A stretch of 7,958 nucleotides of DNA from CAYVSY01 sp964454255 (lineage in GTDB: Bacteria > Bacillota_I > Bacilli_A > RF39 > UBA660). A program made the translations under genes and the position numbers. The stretch spans positions 1-7,958 of the forward strand of contig CAYVSY010000043.1 of assembly GCA_964454255.1 (NCBI GenBank), given 5' to 3'. Of the stretch, positions 1-6,288 are shown piece by piece. The first letter of the stretch is position 1, and every line of letters begins with the position of its first letter. The notes beneath the pieces were generated by a model that saw only the letters and a list, made by a program, of their open reading frames with translations, ran no database searches and was not told the origin of the DNA.

Positions 1-4
1 AAAT

Positions 5-81
<77 letters not shown>

Positions 82-96
82 TTTTATGATTAATAT

Positions 97-173
97 GGCC
101 CGTTGGTGAAGTGGTTCAACACACATGCCTTTCACGCATGCATTCATGGGTTCAAATCCCGTACGGGTCACCA
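97..173 (+). tRNA. tRNA-Glu (anticodon TTC)
   Basis: The acceptor stem GGCCCGT pairs with ACGGGTC (one G-T pair), followed by A and an encoded CCA. The anticodon stem CATGC/GCATG holds the loop CTTTCAC, anticodon TTC, reading GAA and GAG. It lies 15 bases after tRNA-Ile with no promoter or terminator between, so the two are probably cut from one transcript. No hairpin terminator separates it from the thrS leader promoter that begins four bases later. Confidence 0.96.
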
Positions 174-176
174 ATA

Positions 177-205
177 TTGTTTATTACTGTTAAGTTTATT
201 ATATT
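177..205 (+). promoter_or_regulatory. Sigma-A-type promoter of the T-box/thrS unit
   Basis: TTGTTT (177-182), a 17-base spacer and TATATT (200-205) form a good vegetative promoter. Transcription would start near 212, exactly where recognisable T-box leader sequence begins (GATGAGGAC). This is a sequence match with a strong positional argument, not a measured start. Confidence 0.75.
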
Positions 206-210
206 GACTT

Positions 211-395
211 TGATGAGGACACAATTATATATTGAATAGTGTAGAGAATTAGTGGCTGGTGTAAACTAATGTATTTGATATATGATTACTACCTCGGAGT
301 TATGCTTGAAAGAGTTATCGGCGATGCCGTTATCAAAAATGAGTTAATGGTAGGATGGTACCGTGTTAAAAACACTCCTTGAAGGGTGTTTTTTT
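211..395 (+). promoter_or_regulatory. T-box riboswitch leader, threonine type
   Basis: The leader has the T-box parts in order: a GATGAGGAC-type 5' base of stem I, an AGAGA motif followed by the apical arm with GTGGCTGGTG (about 242-270), a specifier region containing ACC at about 291-293, a GC-rich connecting hairpin CGGC/GCCG near 319-330, the T-box core AGGATGGTACCGTG at 352-365, and a terminator hairpin. ACC is a Thr codon and fits the downstream thrS. Uncharged tRNA-Thr should pair with the specifier and, through its 3' NCCA end, with TGGT at 356-359, stabilising the antiterminator so transcription continues. The exact specifier register is my reading (ACT at 288-290 is the other Thr candidate and gives the same amino acid). 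Confidence 0.93.
368..395 (+). terminator. T-box-controlled intrinsic terminator
   Basis: AAAAACACTC (368-377) pairs with GGGTGTTTTT (384-393) around the loop CTTGAA, and a run of T extends to 395. It directly follows the T-box core, so it is the regulated terminator that competes with the antiterminator. Confidence 0.93.
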
Positions 396-415
396 GTTGT
401 GAAGGAGAAGTATTT

Positions 416-685
416 ATGAAAGATACAGTTATTTATTTTTATGGTTATCAAAATGGAGTTATGGAAAAACTATATGTTGATTTAGGAAATGCTACATTAG
501 CTGATTTAATTTCTATTAAAAATAGTTTTAAAAGTAATTTTTCGGAAACATCGCTTATTTTAGAAAATATTATATTAAATTCTATTAATCCACATTATGA
601 AAAAATGAACAATAAAATAAAGAGAAGAAAGAAAAATTGTCGTCGTTTTAGACAAAAAATGGAGGGAAATAATGATAAATATTAA
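416..685 (+). CDS. Small basic-tailed protein between T-box and thrS, unknown function
   Basis: An 89-residue protein I do not recognise. The ATG at 416 is preceded by a good Shine-Dalgarno site (GAAGGAG, 401-407); an in-frame ATG at 386 lies inside the terminator hairpin and is not credible. Residues 3-23 look like a beta hairpin (alternating Val, Ile, Tyr, Phe around an NG turn), followed by a probable helix at 25-40. Residues 63-81 are densely basic (the NNKIKRRKKNCRRFRQK region), suggesting contact with RNA or another polyanion. There is no signal peptide or membrane segment. Its last 14 bases overlap the start of thrS in another frame, and its 3' end carries the thrS ribosome-binding site, so translation is probably coupled. 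It is made only when the T-box reads through, which ties it to threonine or tRNA-Thr supply. Whether it aids ThrRS is inference. Confidence 0.75.
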   Translation: MKDTVIYFYGYQNGVMEKLYVDLGNATLADLISIKNSFKSNFSETSLILENIILNSINPHYEKMNNKIKRRKKNCRRFRQKMEGNNDKY

Positions 686-2411
686 AGAAAGTAAAAAATT
701 AAGTATTATGAATCATTCTTGTGCTCATTTGCTTGCACAAGCTGTAAAGCATTTATATCCTAATGCTAAATTTTGGGTTGGACCAGTTATTGAAGAAGGT
801 TTTTATTATGATATTGATTTAGGTTTAGATGTTATAAAAGAAGAAGATCTAGAACGAATTGAAAAAGAAATGAAAAAAATTTCTAAAGATGGAAAGAGAA
901 TAATTCGTCAAGAATTATCTAAAAAAGAAGCATTGGAAAAGTTTAGAGATGATCCTTATAAAATTGATTTAATATCAAGAATGGATGATTCAGAACAAAT
1001 TATTTCGTGTTATACACAAGGTGATTGGACTGATCTTTGTCGTGGACCTCATGTTGATACAGTTAAAGAATTAAAATATTTTAAATTATTAAAAGTTAGT
1101 GGTGCTTATTGGAAAGGTGACGCTAATAATAAAATGTTAAAAAGAGTATATGGAATTTGTTTTGATAATGAAAAAGATTTAATTGAACATTTAACTATGA
1201 TGGAAGAAGCTAAAAGAAGAGATCATCGTAAATTAGGTAAAGAATTAGGTTTGTTTATGATGAGTGAATATGGTCCGGGTTTTCCTTTTTGGTTACCTAA
1301 TGGTATGATTTTAAGAAAACAATTAGAAAATTTTTGGTATAATGTTCATACTAAAGAAGGATATAAGTTTATTCAAACGCCTATTATGCTAAATCAACAA
1401 TTATGGGAAGTTTCAGGTCATTGGTTTAATTATAAAGAAAACATGTATACGAGTGAAATTGATGATAAATTATTTGCGGTAAAACCAATGAATTGTCCAG
1501 GTGGAATGTTAGTATATGGTAATGAAATTCATTCTTATAAAGATTTTCCTTTAAAATTAGGTGAATTAGGACTTGTTCATCGTCATGAAGCAAGTGGAGC
1601 TTTATCTGGTTTATTTAGAGTTCGAACTTTTACACAAGATGATGCACATATATTTATGACAGAAAATCAAATTGAAGAAGAAATTGGAAAATTAATTGAT
1701 TTATATGATTATGTTTATAGTGTTTTTGGATTAAAATACAATATTGAATTATCTACTCGTCCACTTGATAAATATATTGGAAGTGTTGAGACATGGGATA
1801 GAGCTGAAAAGGCTCTTCATGATGCCATGAAAAAGAAAAATATTGAATATAAAGTTAATCCTGGTGATGGGGCTTTTTATGGACCTAAATTAGATTTTAA
1901 ACTAAGAGATTCAATGAATAGAGTATGGCAATGTGGAACTATTCAATTAGATATGAATTTACCAGAAAGATTTGATTTAACATATATTGATTCTGATGGA
2001 ATGAAAAAAAGACCGGTTATGTTACATAGAGCTTTATTTGGATCAATTGAAAGATTTATTGGGATTTTAATTGAACATTATGCTGGAGCTTTTCCTTTAT
2101 GGCTTGCGCCAGTCCAAATTAATATTATTCCTGTTAATAATGAATATCATTTGGAATATTCTAATGAAATAATGAAATTATTAATTAAAAATAATATTAG
2201 AGTAGAATTAGATAAAAGGGAAGAAAAACTTAGCTATCGAATGAGAGAAAGCCAAGTTAAAAAAATCCCGTATTCTATAATAATAGGTGATAAAGAAAAA
2301 GAGTGTCAATCTATTAGTTATAGAAAATATGGTGAAAATGAAACAAAGAATTTATCACAAGAAGAATTTATTCAAATGCTTAATAAAGAAATTATAGAGC
2401 ATATATCTTAA
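672..2411 (+). CDS. thrS: Threonine--tRNA ligase, form without TGS domain
   Basis: A 579-residue class II synthetase charging tRNA-Thr with threonine in the cytoplasm. The usual family length is about 640; this one starts directly at the second (editing) domain, so the roughly 60-residue N-terminal TGS domain is absent. GGAGGG (661-666) five bases before the ATG supports this start. The Ser-tRNA-Thr editing site looks intact: H15-x3-H19 and C123-R-G-P-H127. The catalytic core (about 185-475) has the zinc ligands C275 (NCPGG), H326 (DDAHIF) and H452 (MLHRALFGSIERF, motif 3), plus motif 2 around RHEASGAL. The anticodon-binding domain follows (about 478-579, starting LAPVQINIIP, with DKREEKL). 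All ten Trp codons are TGG. It overlaps the upstream small gene by 14 bases and sits under the threonine T-box. It is expected to be functional. Confidence 0.97.
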   Translation: MINIKESKKLSIMNHSCAHLLAQAVKHLYPNAKFWVGPVIEEGFYYDIDLGLDVIKEEDLERIEKEMKKISKDGKRIIRQELSKKEALEKFRDDPYKIDLISRMDDSEQIISCYTQGDWTDLCRGPHVDTVKELKYFKLLKVSGAYWKGDANNKMLKRVYGICFDNEKDLIEHLTMMEEAKRRDHRKLGKELGLFMMSEYGPGFPFWLPNGMILRKQLENFWYNVHTKEGYKFIQTPIMLNQQLWEVSGHWFNYKENMYTSEIDDKLFAVKPMNCPGGMLVYGNEIHSYKDFPLKLGELGLVHRHEASGALSGLFRVRTFTQDDAHIFMTENQIEEEIGKLIDLYDYVYSVFGLKYNIELSTRPLDKYIGSVETWDRAEKALHDAMKKKNIEYKVNPGDGAFYGPKLDFKLRDSMNRVWQCGTIQLDMNLPERFDLTYIDSDGMKKRPVMLHRALFGSIERFIGILIEHYAGAFPLWLAPVQINIIPVNNEYHLEYSNEIMKLLIKNNIRVELDKREEKLSYRMRESQVKKIPYSIIIGDKEKECQSISYRKYGENETKNLSQEEFIQMLNKEIIEHIS

Positions 2412-2417
2412 AATAAC

Positions 2418-2466
2418 AAAATAGAAATAGATATGATAAAGAAATCATCTCGTCTGTTTCTATTTT
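2418..2466. terminator. Shared terminator between convergent thrS and hydrolase genes
   Basis: AAAATAGAAA (2418-2427) pairs perfectly with TTTCTATTTT (2457-2466). Inside, ATGAT (2433-2437) pairs with ATCAT (2444-2448), making one long, partly bulged hairpin. T-rich sequence follows on the plus strand (TTATTTTTAA) and also on the minus strand, so it can end both converging transcripts. It fills nearly the whole gap between the two stop codons. Confidence 0.8.
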
Positions 2467-2470
2467 ATTT

Positions 2471-3232
2471 TTAATTTTCTAGAAAATTATTTATTATAAT
2501 AATTATTTCTTTTAAATTAGTTAAAAAAGGGAAGTGATTAGCATTTTTAATAACTATTAATCCAGAATCATTTATTTTTTCATTCATTATTTTTCCATCA
2601 CTTAATGGGGTATCAAAATCTAATTCACCCCATAGTAATAAGATTGAAGCTTCAATTTTATTTAATGAATTAGTATAATCTTCATGAATAATTTTTACTA
2701 ATATATCTTTCATTATTCCTTTTGACATTTTATAATCAAGTGATCCATATTTTTCTTTTAAATCGTCTATTAAATAATTCGCTTTTTTTTCATTATATAT
2801 TTTTTTTATTATTTTAGAATATAATTTAAACATATATGTTTTGTATTTTTTTAGAATATTTTTTTTCTTTTTTATTCCGGCACTATCTATTAATATGGCT
2901 TTATTGATTTTTTTATTATATGTGCTAAGTAAATCAATTATTATTTTCCCACCAAAAGAGTGTCCTATTAATATGGGAGAATCAATATTAAGTTTTTTTA
3001 TAAATATATTAATAATATTAGCATATTCATGCGTGCCATAAATTGTTTGGGGAATATCACTTTGACCAAAACCAGGTAAATCAATTAACCATATTTTATA
3101 TTTTTTTTTCAAAATATTGGCTATAGAATTGAAATCATCTTTATTTCTTCCCCATCCATGCAAAAAAATTATATTTTTTCCGTTTCCATAGGTTGTATAA
3201 TTAATATTTAGACCGCTTACTTTTATATTCAT
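2471..3232 (-). CDS. Alpha/beta-fold hydrolase
   Basis: A 253-residue cytoplasmic alpha/beta hydrolase with no signal peptide. Visible landmarks are the oxyanion-hole motif HGWG (residues 25-28), the GFGQSD segment (54-59), the nucleophile elbow G-H-S92-F-G-G, an acid in WGELD (D205, with D207 as an alternative) and a C-terminal histidine in NANHF (H233). The triad Ser92-Asp205-His233 and the length are normal for the family. Residues about 120-180 form a lysine-rich cap region. Such proteins hydrolyse esters, amides or C-C bonds; the substrate cannot be read from the sequence. AGGTGA sits four bases before the ATG on the minus strand. It is a single gene facing thrS and divergent from tRNA-Ser; I could not pick its promoter with confidence in the AT-rich gap. 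Confidence 0.92.
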   Translation of the reverse strand: MNIKVSGLNINYTTYGNGKNIIFLHGWGRNKDDFNSIANILKKKYKIWLIDLPGFGQSDIPQTIYGTHEYANIINIFIKKLNIDSPILIGHSFGGKIIIDLLSTYNKKINKAILIDSAGIKKKKNILKKYKTYMFKLYSKIIKKIYNEKKANYLIDDLKEKYGSLDYKMSKGIMKDILVKIIHEDYTNSLNKIEASILLLWGELDFDTPLSDGKIMNEKINDSGLIVIKNANHFPFLTNLKEIIIIINNFLEN

Positions 3233-3275
3233 TTTATCACCTAATTAATAATATTCTTATTCCGGTTAAAAATGT

Positions 3276-3304
3276 TTGACTTTTTTAATTATTTAATATA
3301 AAAT
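3276..3304 (+). promoter_or_regulatory. Promoter of tRNA-Ser (and perhaps of the rluB run)
   Basis: TTGACT (3276-3281), 17 bases, then TAAAAT (3299-3304). The predicted start near 3311 leaves about ten bases of leader before the tRNA. TATAAA at 3297-3302 is an alternative -10 with a short spacer. No better promoter is visible between the tRNA and rluB. Confidence 0.7.
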
Positions 3305-3320
3305 TAATGAGTAGGCAAGT

Positions 3321-3411
3321 GGAGTAGTACTCAAGAGGCTGAAGAGGCGCCCCTGCTAAGGGTGTAGACCGGGAAACTGGTGCGAGAGTTCAAATCTCTC
3401 CTACTCCGCCA
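3321..3411 (+). tRNA. tRNA-Ser (anticodon GCT)
   Basis: The acceptor stem GGAGTAG pairs perfectly with CTACTCC, followed by discriminator G and an encoded CCA. The anticodon loop CTGCTAA, closed by CGCCC/GGGTG, gives GCT, which reads AGC and AGT. The long variable arm between the anticodon and T stems is typical of class II tRNAs such as Ser. The T stem GAGAG/CTCTC encloses TTCAAAT. Confidence 0.97.
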
Positions 3412-3423
3412 TTTATGTTTATT

Positions 3424-3446
3424 AACCCCTAAGGGGTTTATTTTTA
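3424..3446 (+). terminator. Weak terminator after tRNA-Ser
   Basis: AACCCC (3424-3429), loop TAA, GGGGTT (3433-3438), then TATTTTTAT. The stem is GC-rich but only six pairs long, and the T run is broken by an A. It may end the tRNA transcript only partly, letting some transcription continue into rluB, which starts 28 bases after the stem and has no obvious promoter of its own. Confidence 0.65.
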
Positions 3447-3466
3447 TATCGGGAGTGTGAAATATT

Positions 3467-4189
3467 ATGGAAAGAATTCAAAAAATTATTGCTAATATAG
3501 GTTATTGTTCAAGGAGAAAAGCGGAAGAACTAATTCAAGATGGTAAAGTAAAAGTTAATGGTCATTTAGTAAAAGAACTTGGATTGAAAATTAGTTCGTC
3601 TGATACTATTGAAATTGAAAATGTTATTTTAGATAATAATAAAAATTATGAATATTATATTTTAAATAAACCATCAGGTGTTTTATCTAGTTCCAGTGAT
3701 GATAGGGGAAGAAAAACGGTTGTTGAACTAATTAATACTAATGAACGAATATATCCAGTTGGTAGACTTGATTATGATACAACCGGTTTATTAATATTGA
3801 CGAATGATGGAGAACTTACTAATAAATTAACGCATCCATCTAATAAAATAGATAAGCAATATATGGCTAAAATAGACGGAATTTTGGATGGATATTCCAT
3901 AAAGAGATTACGCGAAGGTGTTTTAATTAATGGGATTAAATCAATGCCGGCTCGCGTAAAAGTTAAAAAAATAGATAAGAAAAAGAACACTTGTATGGTT
4001 GAAATAATTATTTATGAAGGAAAGAATCATGAAATTAAAAATATGATTGAAAGTGTTGGATATCATGTTTTAAAATTAAAAAGAGAAAAATATGCATTTT
4101 TAGATTTAAAAGATATAAAACTTGGCGAATATCGTCGTTTAACAATAAAAGAAGTAAAAAAATTGTATAGTTTATTTTCCAATAAATAG
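3467..4189 (+). CDS. rluB: RluB/RsuA-family ribosomal large-subunit pseudouridine synthase
   Basis: A 240-residue enzyme converting a specific uridine in rRNA to pseudouridine, most likely in 23S rRNA as for RluB. Residues 1-48 form an S4 RNA-binding domain (IQKIIANIGYCSRRKAEELI, then KVKVNG). The catalytic domain follows, with LNKPSGVLSS (66-75) and the active-site motif GRLDYDTTGLL containing the catalytic D102. The C-terminal motif at 184-193 reads EGKNHEIKNM; family members usually have EG(R/K)NRQVRRM-like sequence, so the basic residues there are partly replaced. Length is normal. GGGAGTG (3451-3457) precedes the ATG. It leads a tight run with the next two genes. RluB is the best guess; RsuA- or RluF-type specificity cannot be excluded. 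Confidence 0.9.
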   Translation: MERIQKIIANIGYCSRRKAEELIQDGKVKVNGHLVKELGLKISSSDTIEIENVILDNNKNYEYYILNKPSGVLSSSSDDRGRKTVVELINTNERIYPVGRLDYDTTGLLILTNDGELTNKLTHPSNKIDKQYMAKIDGILDGYSIKRLREGVLINGIKSMPARVKVKKIDKKKNTCMVEIIIYEGKNHEIKNMIESVGYHVLKLKREKYAFLDLKDIKLGEYRRLTIKEVKKLYSLFSNK

Positions 4190-4199
4190 AGGTGATTTT

Positions 4200-4961
4200 A
4201 TGAAAGTATGCGTTTTACAGAGTTCTAGTTCAGGTAATATGACTTATATTGAATCATTAAATCATAAAATTGTTATTGATGTTGGTAAAACATATCGGGA
4301 TTTTATTGCTAGTTTAGAAAATATTAATGTTGATCCTCATGATATTGATTCTATTTTGATTACTCATTCTCATAATGATCATACCGGATGTTTAGGAAGT
4401 GTGAAAAGGAAATTAAATCCTAATATTTATATGAATGAAGAGGTATATAATAAATGGAATAAAGAAGTTATTAATTATATTAATTTTAATGACAAATTTT
4501 GGATTGATAATATTTCAATTGTTCCAATTGCTTTATCACATGATGTTCCATGTTATGGTTTCCTAATTGATGATGGGGAGTGTAGTTTGGTATATATTAC
4601 TGATACTGGTTACATTAATCAAAAATATTTTAAATTATTAACTAATAAAAATATTTATATTATGGAAAGTAATCATGATGTTGAATTGGAAATGAATGGT
4701 TTTAAAGATTATCAAACTAAAATAAGGAATATTGGTGATACTGGTCATTTATCTAATGAACAATGTGGCATATATTTAAAAAAACTAATTGGTTCTAATA
4801 CTAAAAATATTATTTTAGCCCATATTAGTGAAGATGATAATGATTATGATTTAGCTTATAAAACAGTTGCTAATTTAATTGAAACAAAGGCTGAAATAAT
4901 AGTTAGTTTAAAAAAAGATAATATTAAAGTGGTGGAATATTCTTTAAAAGAGGTGAGTTAA
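4200..4961 (+). CDS. WalJ/YycJ-like metallo-beta-lactamase-fold protein
   Basis: A 253-residue cytoplasmic metallohydrolase. The metal-binding signature is complete: H56-S-H58-N-D60-H61, H114 in LSHD, D135 in YITDTG and H208 in LAHISEDDN. The sequences ESNHD (156-160) and GHLSNEQ (182-188) are characteristic of the YycJ/WalJ branch, whose members are DNA-active or general phosphodiesterase-like proteins, often beside the walRK genes in Bacilli. Here no walRK genes are present; it is coupled to rluB instead, with AGAGGTGA (4188-4195) right after the rluB stop. No signal peptide. The fold and branch are well supported; the exact substrate is not. The stop codon lies two bases before the next start. 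Confidence 0.9.
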   Translation: MKVCVLQSSSSGNMTYIESLNHKIVIDVGKTYRDFIASLENINVDPHDIDSILITHSHNDHTGCLGSVKRKLNPNIYMNEEVYNKWNKEVINYINFNDKFWIDNISIVPIALSHDVPCYGFLIDDGECSLVYITDTGYINQKYFKLLTNKNIYIMESNHDVELEMNGFKDYQTKIRNIGDTGHLSNEQCGIYLKKLIGSNTKNIILAHISEDDNDYDLAYKTVANLIETKAEIIVSLKKDNIKVVEYSLKEVS

Positions 4962-4963
4962 AT

Positions 4964-5860
4964 ATGAAAGAAAAATTTAAAAACATTATTTTTTATATAA
5001 ATATTGTGGTTGATATTATTGTTATTGTGGTTGTTTTGTATTTTTTAATAAATATTATTGTTAATAAAATTAAGACTTTGTGAAGTATTTTTGATGTTGA
5101 TTCAATAAATAATAAAATTAAGGATTATGGTTCAATTAGAAGGATAAAGTGTGATGAACTTCAAATAAATAAAATAATGTATTTAACTTATGATTATGTT
5201 GTTTTTGAAAATGGTGAAATGTATTCTTTATTAAACGATGAAGAAAAATTATATAGTAATAATCAACAATGCAAAAAGATTGATTTATCGTTTAGTATTA
5301 AAAAAATTACAGATTCTTTTGTTGTTGATGAAAATAATAACATTTATCGAATTGATTATAGTTATAATAGTGATGTTCAAATAGAATTAAATGAGGATAA
5401 TACTTATGATGTTAGAAATATGCTACTTAAAAATAATACAATTAAAAGTGGAAGTATCTATTTTAATGATGGATTTAATAATGGAGAACAAAAATACATT
5501 GTTTTAAAAGATGACGGTAATATTTATGAACAATTATATAATTATAATTATGATGACTTTGGAAATATAAAAATATCATTAATTAACGAAAAAGTATTTC
5601 TATCTAGTGAAAACTATGGAAAAATCGAATTTTTTGAATTAAATGACAGTGGTGAGATAAATAGGCTTAATACTTCTAATGGCGTATATATATTAAAAGA
5701 AATAGGTGATAATTGTAAAAAGTATCAAGATATAAAATGTGATAAAGAATTAGTTTTAAGTGAAGTTTATAAAAAATATGCTAATGAAATTACATATATT
5801 GGATTAAATTCGCTTACTAAGGATAATGTTATTTTTTCTTTGGAAGTATTTGATAAATAA
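4964..5860 (+). CDS. Membrane-anchored repeat protein, frame interrupted by TGA at 5081
   Basis: One reading frame runs from ATG 4964 to TAA 5858 (298 residues) but contains TGA at 5081-5083 (codon 40). The 4964 start has a strong Shine-Dalgarno site, AGAGGTGAG (4949-4957), inside the end of the previous gene. The first in-frame ATG after the TGA, at 5177, has no such site. Residues 9-33 are a single hydrophobic membrane segment flanked by lysines. The remainder is hydrophilic, Asn/Asp/Tyr-rich, with four recurring turns of the form (acidic/Asn)-G/N-x-hydrophobic-Tyr: ENGEMYSL, DENNNIYRI, KDDGNIYEQL and NDSGEINRL (residues 82-89, 122-130, 182-191, 228-236). This resembles RCC1- or propeller-type blades. 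TGA is probably a nonsense mutation or sequence error (TGG to TGA is one change). A 39-residue membrane peptide plus a separate 227-residue protein (5177-5860) is the alternative. Function unknown. Confidence 0.65.
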
Positions 5861-5889
5861 AATTGATAAATAACTATCAATTTTTTTTT
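5859..5889 (+). terminator. Terminator overlapping the repeat-protein stop codon
   Basis: AAAATTGATA (5859-5868) pairs perfectly over ten bases with TATCAATTTT (5875-5884) around the loop AATAAC, followed by T to 5889. The 5' arm begins on the last two bases of the TAA stop codon. It ends the rluB run and insulates spoVS. Confidence 0.88.
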
Positions 5890-5898
5890 ATTATTGCA

Positions 5899-5904
5899 TA
5901 TAAT
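5899..5904 (+). promoter_or_regulatory. Possible -10 element for spoVS
   Basis: A perfect TATAAT lies 30 bases before the spoVS ATG. The matching -35 position falls in the terminator arm (ATCAAT/TCAATT) and is poor; a TG lies at 5895-5896, one base off the extended -10 position. The promoter must be close by because a strong terminator precedes it, but only the -10 can be proposed. Confidence 0.45.
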
Positions 5905-5934
5905 TACAATGTCAAAGAAAGGAATGATAAAATT

Positions 5935-6195
5935 ATGGAAACACTAAAAGTTTCATCAAAATCTAATCCAAATTCAGTAGCGGGAGCACTTGCCAATGTC
6001 TTTAGAGAAAAAGGTAGTGTGGAAATTCAAGCTATTGGAGCTGGAGCATTAAATCAAGCTATTAAAGCAATTGCAATTGCGAGAGGATTTGTGGCGCCTA
6101 GCGGGAAAAATTTAGTATGTATTCCAGCGTTTACTGATATTGTAATTGAAGGGGAAGAAAGAACAGCAATAAAGTTAATTGTAGAGGCTAGATAG
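5935..6195 (+). CDS. spoVS: Stage V sporulation protein S (SpoVS)
   Basis: An 86-residue protein, the same length as Bacillus subtilis SpoVS and nearly the same sequence from memory, including NSVAGALA (13-20), the EIQAIGAGALNQAIKA core (30-45), IARGFVAPSG (47-56) and CIPAFTDI with GEERTAIKLIVE at the end. SpoVS is a small Alba-like, probably nucleic-acid-binding protein, needed in B. subtilis for normal spore coat and dehydration steps and influencing septum formation. The start at 5935 matches the family N-terminus METLKVS; AAAGG lies 12 bases upstream, a rather long spacing. It is monocistronic, bracketed by terminators on both sides. In a small-genome host it may serve a non-sporulation role; nothing else here concerns sporulation. 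Confidence 0.97.
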   Translation: METLKVSSKSNPNSVAGALANVFREKGSVEIQAIGAGALNQAIKAIAIARGFVAPSGKNLVCIPAFTDIVIEGEERTAIKLIVEAR

Positions 6196-6206
6196 TCTCT
6201 TTTTTT
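6183..6206 (+). terminator. Terminator embedded in the 3' end of spoVS
   Basis: AGAGGCT (6183-6189), loop AGAT, AGTCTCT (6194-6200; one G-T pair), then T to 6206. The whole 5' arm is coding sequence and the stop codon TAG (6193-6195) spans the loop and 3' arm, so the terminator costs almost no extra DNA. Confidence 0.88.
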
Positions 6207-6236
6207 GTATATAAAAGGCAATTAACTTTGTTTAAC

Positions 6237-6265
6237 TTGTATAAGCGTTAAATAAATGATATAAT
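6237..6265 (+). promoter_or_regulatory. Strong extended -10 promoter of the two-gene unknown unit
   Basis: TTGTAT (6237-6242), exactly 17 bases, TATAAT (6260-6265), with TGA directly before the -10 (extended TGn). Predicted start is about 6272, which rules out the in-frame TTG at 6271 and favours ATG 6289 as the start of the first gene. Confidence 0.82.
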
Positions 6266-6288
6266 TTTATTTGAAAGTAGGTCGGACA

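Noticed and set aside
386..415. Upstream ATG extending the small pre-thrS protein
   Set aside because: It lies within the 3' arm of the T-box terminator and lacks a ribosome-binding site; ATG 416 has a good one.
2841..3041. Plus-strand open frame opposite the hydrolase
   Set aside because: It is a low-complexity Phe/Ile/Leu-rich shadow of the minus-strand hydrolase, which has a complete catalytic triad.
3511..3520. Reassignment of AGG (to Met), reported in some uncultivated Bacilli
   Set aside because: AGG encodes the first Arg of the conserved SRR motif in the S4 domain of the rluB product and the conserved Arg in DKREEKL of ThrRS (around 2217), so it reads as Arg here.
3772..3990. Minus-strand open frame inside rluB
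   Set aside because: Shadow of the conserved pseudouridine synthase catalytic domain.
5081..5083. Genetic code 4 (TGA as Trp) for the whole organism
   Set aside because: In intact genes I count 20 Trp codons, all TGG, including ten in thrS. An AT-rich code-4 genome would use mostly TGA. A single TGA in a poorly conserved gene is not enough.
5863..5934. N-terminal extension of SpoVS from an earlier start
   Set aside because: The extension would translate terminator sequence and is absent from the 86-residue family; ATG 5935 matches the family start.
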